64,000 bases of DNA, taken from Marchantia polymorpha subsp. ruderalis (lineage: Eukaryota > Streptophyta > Marchantiopsida > Marchantiales > Marchantiaceae). How positions within the stretch are numbered: the first letter of the stretch is position 1; each line of letters starts with the position of its first letter. Below the pieces are notes generated by a model that had not been told where the DNA came from, made no database searches, and was given only the letters and a program-made list of their open reading frames with translations. The stretch spans positions 9,308,001 through 9,372,000 of the forward strand of contig AP031358.1 of NCBI GenBank assembly GCA_037833965.1, read 5' to 3'. This document shows, piece after piece, positions 1-10,406 of the stretch. The position numbers and the translations under genes were made by a program.

Positions 1-400
1 ATGGCCGCGGCGTGGTACGCTGGCGGATTTCATATTACCAATTCGAGCGTGTGAGTGAAGTTGGCGTCGGCGGAGCGTGAAGCCGCGCGTGAGAGAGAAG
101 GCCGTTATACCTCGGAGCGGGCGCGGCCATCAAGTGATTCGACTTTCACGACCAAGAGCCGACCATGACCTCATGCGAGCGGACAGAGGACGCCCCATTC
201 TTGAATTTGCGATTTCAAATTCTGGTGCGAGCTTCGCGCGTCCACCTTCTAGCTGAGAGACGTTCTAGACATCACCGCGAGGAGAGTTACTCGGTAGCTG
301 GGAGAGAATCGAGATTAGAGTTTGCAGAGAAAACAGAATCGCGAGCAAGAGGCTCGGCCATAGTAGAGAGAGAGTTGCGCAAACCAATTTCAAGAACGCG

Positions 401-3160
401 ATGTCGACATCGGTGAGGCTGCGGATGGTGCCACTCAAGCTCCCGCAGAATGGGTTGCGTGCTTTTGAGGACCGGCTGATTGCAAGGAAACTCGAATTCT
501 TGCTGTGGGGATGGAATTACGTGTGCGCAGATATGGTGCGCGAATGGCTGGACGAGGAACGACAACCTACGCGCGGATTCCGTCCGCACGTGGATAGATG
601 GACTGTCCGCGATTGGGACAGGCATTGGGGAGGTGCGCAGGTGAGGACGGGTACCTCCTGTTTGACAGTGAAAGCGTCAAGGTAACGAAGGCAGACGAGG
701 CCTCCTTCGTGGAATTGTTCAAGCGGGAGAGGTCTTCCAAGAACGGGTACAGGACCCGCGACTACAAAGATCGTTTCCGCAGGACCGTAGCGATGGCGCT
801 GCTGCAATTGTTGCAGCCGCACCGCACTACGTACATCACGTTGTGGCAGGTGTCCTTCGTGGAGCTCACGTTGGCTGGAGCTCCAGTTCACTGGTCGCGT
901 ATCCTGCATAGGGTAATGCGACAGCATGCGTTTGAGGAGCGGGGAGGAACTCTCAATCACCTCTCTCCCTTCTTGATAAATTTTTATCGGTCGATGAATT
1001 GTTTAACCGCAGCCGAGCGTGCTCGATTTCCGCCATTGTCAGTCGACCATCCCGGGAGGTAGGGTCCCCATCACCGACTTCCACTCCACCGGGTCAACAG
1101 GATGCGGGGAGAGACGCATCCGCAGCGCGAGTACCGCGGAAGCGAAGATGGGGAGAGGAACCGGAGAAGGAGCGACATCAAGAATCAGTTGCTCTCACCC
1201 GGAAGCGGCCACTGCACGAGGTCTGCAGCCGGCCGTAGCAGAAGGCGCGCAGGCTTTTGTTACCGGCCAGCAGCGCGGAAACGGCGATGATCGCCACAGA
1301 GAAGGGAAGTCCGTCCCCGGAGAAGGATGGGACTACGCGGACGGCCGAAGGAGCAATAGACCACCCTAAGCCTTCGGCGGAGGAGAGACGACCTTCGGGT
1401 CAGGAGTTATCACGTGCGGCGCGGATGAGTGTGCCGCCTACGCATAGGCGACTCCCTGTGGATAGGCGACCTCTTGCGGACGTGGATTTGTGCCTACGCA
1501 TAGGCAGAGAAAGTTCGCCTACGCATAGGCGGGTGCCTACGCATAGGCAGGACTCACCCCCGGTGCAACGCAGGAAGGGGAAGGAGCCGGCGGAAGATTC
1601 GCCTTCGGCTCAAGGGCCTTCGGGACAAGGCCCTCCGGCGAAAAGATCGCCGAGATATGCGCCTTCGGCGCCAGGGCCTTCGAGCCAGCGAGTTACAACC
1701 AGAGAGCCGGCGGAAGCCGCGCCTTCGGCGGGAAATCCGCCGGAAGATGCGCCTTGGGCGGAAGGGCCTTCGGGCCAACGGACATCGGGCGGGCCGCCTT
1801 CGGCTCTACCGCCTTCGGCGGAAGAAGCGCCGGGATTTGCGCCTACGCGTAGGCCGGACGCATCCCTGGCGCAGGACATAAGGTGGAGCAGGACCGATCG
1901 GTGGAGCGGATTGACTGTCTGCAGGGTGAAATTCGTGCGCGCGATGCACAATTACACCCCGCGCAGGTACATTCCGCACGATCGCCTTCGGCGGTAGACG
2001 CCGGCGGCGAAGAAGTTACAGTCGCGGCACGACAGGCAGACGATGGGGATGTGGCACGGCCGCATTCACCCACCGTCTTGGACATTTTAGCAGGGAGCAG
2101 CGAGGCTGCAGGAGCGCCAGCGGCGGCAGAGCACGCAGACATCTCGCAGCCCCACCCAGGCCAGTCGCCGACGCATTCAATGGCGACCGAAATCCTCAAT
2201 TCGGAGGATGACGAAGAAGGACGATCCACAGAATCAGTGTCGGGATCGAGATCCACCGAGGAGGAGGAGGAATTGGTAGGTGCGCCGGCGGCGGCGCTCT
2301 GTGAGCAGGTAGTACCTCTGCTGAGGTACTTGGATCGCAAGATGGAGAAGTACGCGGACCCTCTCCAGCCTGGGTCCTACGTCGAGTTAGTGCGCACGCG
2401 AACTCGCACTAAAGTCCACACCAGCAAGTTGCTGGCCCGTGTGGACCAGGAACTTAAGGCTCTGCAGGAGAAGCATGAATGCCTGTGGGATCAATACACC
2501 CTCAATAAGAAGGTGTACAAACACTTCGACAGGGTCAAGGATGAGAGGCTGGAAGAGTTCGCCAAGGAGAAGGTGAAGCTCACAAAGGCGCTGGATTCTG
2601 AGCAGGCTTAGAATCGAATTTTGTCAGAAGAGCTCGTGCGACAGATGCGGTTGTTAGAGCAGTGTCAGCTCGCACGGCAGGCGGATGAGGAATTAATCCA
2701 CAAACTGCAATCCGAGTGCGGAGAATTGAGAGCACAGCGTGCGGAGGCCGAATTGCAGTTGGTTGTGGTTGAAGACGATCGCCGACGGGAGGCAGATCGC
2801 ACGAAGGAAGAGATGGCGAGGCGAGTCACCCACTGCCTCAGGGGCTACGCCCACTGGGAAGAAGCGGCGCAGGAGAAACTCACACTGCGTGAGTTAGAGC
2901 TTCGTGCGGCCGGGTTGTAGACAGGTGACAGTCGAAGTCGGCGGCGAGTGGCGAAGAAGCTGGATTCTGTTCTGTTGAAGTCGCGGGACACCATGGCCAC
3001 CCTTGAGACGGAGGTTTCCGCGGTGTTGCGACGTTTGGGACTGCGCAGTCGAGCTGAAGACTGGCAGGATAGGAAGTTAGTGCGCGGCAGTCCGTCGCGC
3101 AGGAGGCGGAGCACAGGTTCTGCGGAGTGTAGTGTAGCGTGGTTCCGTGCAGGCGCGTAG
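401..3160 (+). pseudogene. Copy A of a repeated N-domain/coiled-coil protein family (decayed)
   Basis: I do not recognise a named family. Several reading frames line up with copy B (6465-8644). The order is an N-terminal globular segment (about 401-1062, containing LEFLLWGWNYVCADMVREWL, with a frameshift near 630-640), a basic stretch (KRRWGEE, 1130-1180), a Pro/Ala/Ser/Gly-rich linker (1257-1997), an acidic segment, a VVPLLRYLDRKMEKY block (about 2300-2350), and then a long charged heptad-like coiled coil to 3160. The frame from 1883 to 3160 is continuous except for TAG stops at 2609-2611 and 2918-2920. A CLRGYAHWEEA segment near 2840 and VLRRLGL near 3030 match copy B in order. The N-domain's tryptophan-rich layout reminds me of the 'putative plant transposon protein' domain (PF20167), but that is a guess. 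The stops and frameshifts make it a pseudogene. Any function is unknown; the basic stretch and coiled coil suggest a self-associating nuclear or capsid-like protein. Confidence 0.7.
1434..1854. repeat. Array of short palindromes inside the Pro-rich linker of copy A
   Basis: The unit GCCTACGCATAGGC, with 5-bp arms and a 4-bp loop, recurs at about 1435, 1491, 1516 and 1534. A fully palindromic variant GCCTACGCGTAGGC lies at 1841-1854. Between them, CCTTCGGC/CCTTCGGG words recur dozens of times. In frame they encode PTHRR and PSA/PSG-type peptide repeats. Seen directly in the sequence. Confidence 0.8.
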
Positions 3161-4182
3161 CGTAGTGCAGTGTAGTGTTAGTTAGGACTTAGAAGGTATA
3201 AAGTAGTTCAAGGCGTCTTGCCTTGGGATTTTTCCAGTTTCGGAAGTGCAGATCAGGAACTCATTTTCTGTGCGTGTTTGTGTCCTTAGTTCTGTCACCA
3301 CGCAAGAGGAGCTACACCTTGGCGGTCCGCATTGTGTAGCTGAAGGCCTTCGGCCGAATGTTCAGAGTTAGTACATTGGTTAGAGACTTGAGTAGTTCGG
3401 ATCTACACCTGCGGGTGATTGCCGATGCTTAGAGCCAGTGACGAGTTAGATACTTGAACAGTTTCCCCCTTACCCTTTCGAGTGACTGTTCCTGATTGTA
3501 CTCCTTCGGGATTTTTCCCCTGAATGCCAAAGTGAAGTTTTGCTACTTCGTGTAAACCTTGGTTGTAAATTCAGGTTACACTACAGCAGGTGCCTTCAGG
3601 GTAACTCCTGTAGTAATTCTGGGAATGATAAGTGCCTGAGAATTCAAACTCTTCAATAGACTGTTATGGTGTGTTACTGGATCGTTTCTCAGTTGAGTCC
3701 TTCCGTGCGGACCTGTGTTCTCTGCGCGTTTTGTGAGTTGAGAGTGTTGTTCACCGCGTGTGAGTGACTTCGATCCGAAGTAGGAAGTCCAATCCGGGTT
3801 CCCTACGCTAGCAGAAAACTAGTGGAAGGGTTGTAAAAGCTGGAGTTGGGAGTCACTACCCGCAGCTTTGCTAAGTGTACTCGCGAGAGACTTTCCCCCT
3901 GAAATCTTAAGTAGAGGTCCTAACCGATCTCTGGGTTGTGTTTATGTAGTTTCAGGTGTGTGTGTGTGTGTGTGTGTGTGTTGTGTACGCTGCACTGTGC
4001 GACCTCCGAGCGAGCTCCGAGTGAACACTTGCAGTATTTATGGGAGTGACAGTCGCCTGAGAATTCAAACTCCTCAATAGTCTGTTAAATGTGACACTTC
4101 GTACCCTGTGTGTTCCTCTGTCCCTGTGGGTTCGACCTTTCTACCACTATATTGCAATTTTAGCCTTTAGTGGGTTATTACA
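3161..4182 (+). repeat. Non-coding tail of copy A, with internal duplication
   Basis: No ORF is convincing. The block GCCTGAGAATTCAAACTC occurs at 3633 and again at 4055, each followed by a near-identical TCAATAG-CTGTTA. The preceding 150-200 bp also align (a GTACTC word followed by TTTCCCCCTGAA or TTTTTCCCCTGAA), so the tail is duplicated with a period of about 420 bp. A (GT)n tract lies at about 3956-3981. The last 60 bp (CCTGTGGGTTCGACCTTT at about 4123, then TACCACTATATTG and TTATTACA at 4182) match the end of copy B at 9124-9181. This marks 4182 as the probable 3' end of the element. The tail could be an LTR or a long 3' UTR. Confidence 0.55.
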
Positions 4183-4931
4183 AGTAGTTTCACTGCTCGA
4201 CGTGGAGATGTTTTTCCAAGGTCCAGTTGATAGATTCATGACCGACCTACTGCTGGGAACGTGAGAGCAAGGAGAAATCTAGCAGGCGAGCTACCATTTG
4301 TACGTGTTAAGTTGTTGGTGATAGGAGGGCGATGGAGCTCGAATCGGTATCGCGATGCGATGCTATGTCTCGTGTGTGTTGTCTTGTTTTGTGCTGTGTT
4401 TCTTTTAGACTGGAGAGTCGTTGCTAGCTGTTTGCTTGTGTTTGGATCATCTCCAGTCTTGCTTCCTGGTGCGCGCCCGCTTTGGGGTGACACTGATTTC
4501 CGGAGTAGTTTTACTCATGTGTGCTGTCAATAGCGCGGCTGGACTTGATCACCGGCCGGTCTATCTACGTTTCTCTCACGGTGAGATTGGAGTGATGATC
4601 AGTAGACCGTGAAAGTCTTCTTGCGGTGATGACAGGTTAGGTTGCCCATACCCTTTAGCTAGTAGGGCTAGAGTAGCTTAGTGCGGCACGACATTAGGAG
4701 CAGACATGGCTATTGGCTGGAGTTGTGGAAGTGGTGTAAGTTGAGTTTTTTGTCATCACGGAACAGTTTAGTGATCCTTTTGAGGACCGCGGTGGATTTA
4801 TGCGGAGTGGGTTGAGGTATCGGCTACCTTCACCTATCTCACCAGTTGTTGCAGAGGAGGACTAAGGTGTTGCAGACACAAATTTTTTGATGGTGATATC
4901 GTCCAGTGTTCCAACCCCATTGATTTGAGAC
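4183..4931 (+). other. Leader-like spacer before the gag fragment
   Basis: No supported gene. Short frames on both strands are not conserved in anything I recognise. By position this is the untranslated leader between the copy A tail and the gag-like ORF that starts at 4932. Confidence 0.3.
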
Positions 4932-5504
4932 ATGGACGAGATGTACGTGGCCGTGAAGTGCCCTCGACGGTACTCTGGTGCAGTGGGCACCATCGAGCTC
5001 AATAATTTTATTCAAGAGTTTGACACGTGGTGTGATATGCAGTTTCTGCGTAACTCCACGTTGTTCACACCCTTCTTTGCATGCAAGGGGTTATTTCAAC
5101 ATTTGAAGGGGCCTCCCATGAATGATTATCATGAGTTGGGGAGAGATTATGCTGTAGAGATTAATGCATGGAGACGTCATTGGTCTCCGAATTTATTTAT
5201 CCATTATTCAAGGTGGTGTGGGTACCAGTGGAGGTGCGAGAAGTAGCGTCAGCGAGGGTACCAGTGGAGGAGTTGGCGCAAATGATGCCGGTACCAGCAA
5301 CGGTACGGTTAGCATTGCTGGTGGCAGCATGAGTGGAGATGCTTGTGACGTATCTTCGTTTAGCTTCATTCATGAGTTCTTCAAGAGGTTGAGGAAGAAC
5401 TATCAGGGGGTGAAGACGAAAAAGTTGAGGAGTCTCAAGGAGTTTGAGCGGAAGACTGGTGAGAGTCTTCGGGAGGCATACACTCGTATGCACCGATTGA
5501 TCTC

Positions 5505-5654
5505 AGTTACTCACGGTGTGACTAAGGCACAGACTATCAAGTATTGGTATCGGATTCTGGACAGAGAGTTGCGGTGAAGAGTTACTCACGGTGTGACTAA
5601 GGCACAGGTTGTCAAGTATTGGTACCGGATTCTGGACAAAGAGTTGCGGTGAAG
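5505..5654 (+). repeat. 75-bp tandem duplication within gag
   Basis: Two adjacent 75-bp units start at 5505 and 5580 (both begin AGTTACTCACGGTGTGACTA). They differ at about five positions. The second unit is out of keeping with a working gag because a TGA closes each unit. Confidence 0.9.
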
Positions 5655-6040
5655 AGTTCGTGACGCTACTCTCATGAGCGATGCGTCACCCACATTGGTC
5701 CATGTGTTTGCTCTTTCTGAGAAGATTGAGCTTAACATGGTGGAGGAGAGAGTGATGACGTCTTCATTTGTGAGGAACACGACCACTACCTCACGTATCC
5801 CACATATCACAGCACAATATCGCTTCATGGGTGGTGGTGGTGGAAGTCGTGGAGTTCAGACACGACATCCTTCAGGTAACAAAGAACTTAGTGCGCGGTC
5901 ATCATTGCCTTCATTTTCTAGCTAGCCATAGGGACCATCATGTTAGACATGCGGAGGTGATCATATGAGGAAGGATTGTCCTCAGGAGAGAGGGGGGCAA
6001 ACTTCACAAGATAGGCCACAGCCGTCACAAATGGTGTGTG

Positions 6041-6051
6041 ATCATTGTGGT
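6041..6051. repeat. Left target-site duplication of inserted copy B
   Basis: ATCATTGTGGT here is repeated exactly at 9182-9192. Removing 6052-9192 rejoins the CDHCG of the left gag half to QAGHPQERC of the right half in frame, which is what an insertion predicts. If the element is defined by TG...CA ends, the duplication shortens to ATCAT (5 bp) and the element starts at 6046. Confidence 0.85.
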
Positions 6052-6464
6052 GCCTAGTTTTTTTTTGTTTTTCTTTAAAAATCAATAAAACTTAAATATA
6101 TTTGTGTAGAAATTAGCCGTATGAGTTATAATGAGTAGCTTTTGAGGAGTTATGATAGGATTAGTTAGTATTCGCATACGGCCAAAGATCTTCGGATCTT
6201 CGGCGCAGCCTTTTTTGGACAGTGCAAGAGCTGTGTCTTCGGCGAAGACATCGGAATCAATTTGAAATCGCGCAACGGGTCGAACGACGTTTGCACGCGT
6301 TGAGAACTCTACTGGGCGCGCTAGGAGGCAATGTTATCGCTTCAAGGTTAAGGGCATTACGAGGAGCTTTCGCGCCGACATTGCGATATCGAGCAAGAAC
6401 GAGCGAGAATGAGAGAGAGCAAAATCGACCGACCTTGCTAGCAGCAAAGAAGCGAATTAGAAAC

Positions 6465-8644
6465 ATGGTGCCACCCAAGAAAAGTGACAAGGTGCGGAAA
6501 TTGGTACCCTTGAAGGTGCCCTACGAGGAATTACGACCCTTCATGCGCGAGCTGAGCAAATTGCGTCTTGATTTCCTTGTGTGGAACTGGAATTGCATCT
6601 CGGCGAGTATCTACAAGGAGATTATGGATAAGAACGAGACCAATCCGAGACCATCTACTATCCGATACTATCCGATCACGCCCTCCTCTTTGATCTCGCG
6701 CGAGTTTTCAAGTGCTTGATTACTTCTACCTCCGTTTCAGCTCTTCTGACTTCTAGCGCCAAATCTCCCTCGTCGTCACTCACCACTTTCCTTCTCTTCG
6801 CTAGACGCCGTTTTGGCCTCTCCCGTCTCGGCAGAACGTCGATCTGAACGGATCCTCGGGCTGTCGTCTGTGGTGGGATTGAGGATCCACGGGTATCATC
6901 TTCGGTCCCTTCATTGGACTCAGCTGTCAAGATTTCACGTTCTCTCGGAAATCGCTTCTCCTCCTCCCTTGTAAGCAAATCCATCGGATCCGAGACCAAT
7001 TATCGGATAGTAGCGTGAAAAAGATAGTTGCCCCAATTGTGAGTACACCCGAAGTCGCAGTTGGCGATTCGACACAGCCTGTGGAGATCGAAGGACCTTC
7101 GGGGGTACTAATTGAAGTTCCAGCGGATGTACCGGCGGAACCTTTGAAGGAGGGAACGGAGATGGTAAGTCTGAGAACTCTGTCTTTGGAGCGGACACGG
7201 TCTACGGAGATTGAGAAAATACCTCAACTGAAGAAAAGCGAAGAACTGGTGAAGGAGCTTACACTAAGTGACAAAATACTTGAGCAGGTTGTTGCACAGG
7301 TTGGAGTGACGGTGGTAGATGCCGCGGACATTACATTGCCGTCATCACCTGTGGAAGATGTGAGAACCAAAGAAGAGAAGAAGACTTCAGAGGAGGAATC
7401 GAAGGGGGTAGAGATCACATTTTCCGACTTCTTACATGACAGTGTGGTTCCCCTACTGAAATATCTGGACATGAAGAGAGAGAAGTATGTTGTGTCCAAT
7501 GAGGTAGGATTTTATGTAGAGATGGTGAGGAATAAGACGCAGCTCAAGAAAGCAGTAGCGTTGAAGAGGGAGTGGGATTCCGCAACTAATTTGGCACAGG
7601 AGCGAGCTGCAATCTTGTCAACTTAGTGTGCGGCAGCAAAGGCGGCATTGAAGGAGCGAGAAGCCCAGCTTCGGGAGAAGGAGATTGAGTGCGAAGTGCT
7701 GCAACTGAATTTAGCGAAGGAATCTAGACGGTGTGCAGAGTTAGAAGAGACCTACGGAGGACTTCGCATCTCTAACAAGAATGGGCAGAAGATGATAGTG
7801 GATTTGCTCACAAGGTTGGAGAAATCCAGAGAAGCGTGTGATGGGCCAGTCAAACGATCGGAGCGGTTGATCACAACTACGGAGAGGCGAGAGAAGAAAC
7901 ATGTCGAAGAACTTGCTAAGTTGGAGGTTCGAAGAGCCGAAGAAGTTCGTATCGCCGAAGAACTTCAGGGCAAGATCCCAAAGGCAAAGACGGCGGAAGA
8001 AGATCTTCGTAGCAAGATTTTGGAGATTGCGGGTAAGTGCAAGACGGAATTCCGACGTGCGGAGGAGCTATCAGCGAGTCTAGCGGAGGGAGTCTAGAAG
8101 CATGAAGAGGAGTTTGGCAAATTGGGTCAAGAAATTGGAGGATTGCGAATCGGCCAAGTCTTCGAAGGTCAAATGTAAATTGAAAGTTGAATTGGAATGT
8201 AGGGGGCTGTGGGAGCAGTTAGGCAAAGCGGACATGAGAACGCAGGAATCGCAAAGGAGAATGGAAAAGGCAGAGGAGGCTTACCGTGAGCTACGAGATG
8301 AGTCAACCAACGAGTTGAAGTTGCGTTTGAAGAAGTGTCTGAACGGATTTGCGATGTGGGGATTGCAAACGGTGAAGTGGCTGAAGCTAGATTCACTCGA
8401 GCGACGTTTGACGAGCACCAAGACTAGTGGATCCGTAAGACACAAACAGATTGTAGAGTTAGTTAATTCGTTTTCAGAGGGATTCAATGAGGCGCGCCAG
8501 AATGTAGAAGTAGATATTGTAAATGTGTTGCGTAGGATAGCAGTATATGTAAGTTCAAATGACACTGTAACCGCTACATCCGACGGCACAGCTCTTGAGA
8601 CCGATTCGCCTCAAGACGTTGATATTCCAGAGTTGCCATTGTGA
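6465..8644 (+). pseudogene. Copy B of the coiled-coil protein family (decayed, internally inverted)
   Basis: The ATG at 6465 begins MVPPKKSDKVRKLVPLKVPY and FLVWNWNCISASIYKEIMD, matching the N-domain of copy A. The frame is lost at about 6670, where a segment to about 7012 reads as coding only on the opposite strand. From 7015 the plus frame resumes with an acidic Val/Glu-rich region, then VVPLLKYLDMKREKY (about 7447-7490), then over 300 residues of charged coiled coil. TAG stops lie at 7624-7626 and 8095-8097, and a frameshift lies near 8115. The distal part contains CLNGFAMWGLQTVKWLKLDS (about 8337-8395) and VNVLRRI, and ends with a TGA at 8642. It is longer in the coiled coil than copy A. 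It looks like a structural, self-associating protein. Function unknown. Confidence 0.7.
6676..6999 (-). other. Inverted internal segment of copy B
   Basis: The only sensible coding here is on the minus strand: a Lys/Arg-rich, acidic-flanked stretch (KRRLAKRRKVVSDDEGD). The same place in copy A carries a basic stretch on the plus strand. The junctions carry inverted words: CTACTATCCGAT at 6655-6666 and ATCGGATAGTAG at 7002-7013. This fits an inversion of about 340 bp after the family's normal order was established. Confidence 0.65.
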
Positions 8645-9181
8645 ATAAAGAGTCCCAAGGCTCTTTCCTTGGGGGGCTTTTCTGTCAATTGGCTTGTCTT
8701 GACTGTAAACCTGCATCCACTATGTATCTGTGTGCTGGTGTGTGAACTAGACATCGAGCACAGTGCGATCCTGTTTGTCGAAGTTACCGCATCGAGAGTT
8801 GTGTGTATTCAGCTTGAATGTTTTGAGTAGCCGAGTGCTCCTTGGAATCTAAGCAAATTCAAGTCTGGATATTTGGGTCAGTGTGTTGGGATGTACGCAA
8901 TGCTACAAAGTTTTTCTCCTGAAATATGAGTGTGGGGTCGCAAGCGATTCCTACAGTTGTTGATTGGAAAAGTTTCAGGTTGTGAGTGTGGTTACGCACT
9001 ACTCTGCGGATCTTTGGCTCTAGCTGGGTAGTGACTTCTCGGACTGGCATTGGCCTAAGAAGTAAAACTCCTTAATAGAATGCTAATCTGTGGCAAATCG
9101 TGACTTTTGTGGTTGTTTTCCTGCCTCGTGGGATCGGATCTGTACCATTATGCTCCATTTTGGTATTTGTTTGCCATTACA
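8645..9181 (+). repeat. Non-coding tail of copy B
   Basis: No ORF. AAACTCCTTAATAGAATGCTAA at about 9064 corresponds to the duplicated motif in the tail of copy A. CCTCGTGGGATCGGATCT followed by TACCATTATG corresponds to the copy A end block. The tail is a single unit here, shorter than in copy A. Confidence 0.55.
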
Positions 9182-10406
9182 ATCATTGTGGTCAAGCGGG
9201 TCATCCTCAAGAGCGTTGTTTTGACCTTCATCCGGAGTTGAGGTCTGGAGGTAGAGCTCGTGGCGGTGATGCTCCAAAAGGCCGAGGTGGTAGAGCCGGT
9301 AGGGTGGTAGAGGTACCGGTGCCATTGAGTGTATCGCAGCGAGTGGTACTTCTGCCACAAAGAGCGCTATGGCTGCTCAAATTGAGCAGTTGGAGCAGAA
9401 GCTTGCTGCTATGGTTGGTCTTGGGGTGAGCACTTCCACATCGTACGAGACAGAGGATTTCTTCTATTTGACGAGTGCAGCACAGGTGGAGTCATCAGTT
9501 GGAGTGACCAGAGGTGGTGCTCGCGCTTCAAAGCCACGTGGTGCGACTTTGGATTTGGAACCCTAGAGGGATGAGGGTGGACGTCAAGTCAGACTTCCCC
9601 AATCCTTTTTCTTATCGGAGGTAGTTAGGAGTTCATCTATGAGACCTGCACCACCTAGTGACACTGGAGGTAGAATAGAGATTCTTACATCATTTGTTGT
9701 GGACGCGGACGTGCCATCCGGTGTAGTGATGCGGATGGCCACTTCAGTGCTGAGATCTCCATTGTTTTTAGCCACGGAGCTGATGGACTCTAGTATTGAT
9801 TTGGCTCGAGTATTTCGGGTAGCATCCACGTCGTGTGAGAGTGGAAGAGTCACTGCTACGAGTGTCGAGATATGCGAGAATACAGTTGAGGAGACATCCT
9901 CAACGTCTACATTGATCGAGGAGACGTCTTGGCAGGCGGTAGCGGCAAGGATGGAGTCCTTACCAGCTCAACCAGCCATTGATCGTGAGAGGATTGTCCC
10001 TGGTGTGTGTATGATAGACAACCGGAGTGGCTTATTTTGCTTGGTGAGTTCTACCGAACAAGTGTATGTCCCAGCCAAAGTTTTGTTGAATTCTGGTGCA
10101 TAATCCTTGATGTTGGGCAAGGCTGCATGCATTAGTTTGGATATTCGGAGATCAGAGTTGGAACCTTGCCCATTCTAGATCCAGACATCACTCGGTGGCG
10201 CCAGCGATAGGTCTTACTTTATGACCAGGGAGAGCATAGCGGTGCAATTGAGGCATGATCATGCTCATGATAGCTCGCATTTTGGAGTTCGTGCGGTGGT
10301 TACATCAGCAGAGTCATATGATGTGCTTGTTGGTGGAGCTGTATTATATCCGATGGGTTTTCGGAAGGACTATTGGTCAGAGACAGCTGCCTATTGTCTT
10401 GGTTGA
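9182..10406 (+). pseudogene. Ty3/gypsy-like gag 3' part and degenerate aspartic protease
   Basis: The sequence resumes the zinc knuckle (HCGQAGHPQERCFDLHPEL), then a Gly/Arg-rich stretch, a frameshift, and MAAQIEQLEQKLAAMVGLG (9369 on), a short coiled coil. From 9639 a Ser/Thr/Glu-rich region leads to a retropepsin-like motif VPAKVLLNSGA (about 10067-10101). The catalytic Asp of the expected DSG is Asn, and a TAA follows directly. After further stops a segment around 10221-10390 (YDVLVGGAVLYPMGF) fits the distal part of the protease domain. No reverse transcriptase follows; the element stops at about 10400. With 4932-6051 it forms one gag-protease remnant split by copy B. Confidence 0.65.

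Larger units (their letters stand above)
4932..6051 (+). pseudogene. Ty3/gypsy-like gag, 5' part, broken
   Basis: An ATG at 4932 opens a gag-like N-terminus (MDEMYVAVKCPRRYSGAVG, then FDTWCDMQFLRN). A frame change follows, then a helical FFKRLRKNYQGVKTKKLRSL region (about 5375-5570) typical of the capsid part. The frame is disrupted by a 75-bp tandem duplication and several stops. Near 5941-5980 a CX2CX3HX4C zinc knuckle (CGGDHMRKDC) is readable, interrupted by a TAG at its second position. A second knuckle begins at 6038 (CDHCG) and is cut by the insertion of copy B, resuming at 9182. Gag packages element RNA. This copy cannot make a full protein. It belongs to a different lineage from the chromodomain element at 11-16 kb. 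Confidence 0.65.
6052..9181 (+). mobile_element. Inserted element carrying copy B of the coiled-coil family (about 3.13 kb)
   Basis: The insertion is inferred from the direct flank repeat and the split zinc knuckle. The left end is T-rich (GCCTAG followed by a T-run) and the right end reads TTTGCCATTACA. There are no clear terminal inverted repeats. An 11-bp duplication without inverted repeats would suit target-primed retroposition, with the left T-run as a minus-strand tail, or an atypical MULE. Alternatively TG...CA ends with a 5-bp duplication would suit an LTR-type element that has lost its pol. Its right end matches the tail end of copy A. The only coding content is the coiled-coil family protein, so movement must have relied on proteins supplied elsewhere. 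Confidence 0.7.

Noticed and set aside
6676-6999. Independent minus-strand gene of 107 codons
   Set aside because: Better explained as an inverted piece of copy B, given the breakpoint words and the composition of the matching region of copy A.
6052-9181. Terminal inverted repeats of a MULE around copy B
   Set aside because: The left end (GCCTAG followed by T-run) and the reverse complement of the right end (TGTAATGGCAAACAAAT) do not match.
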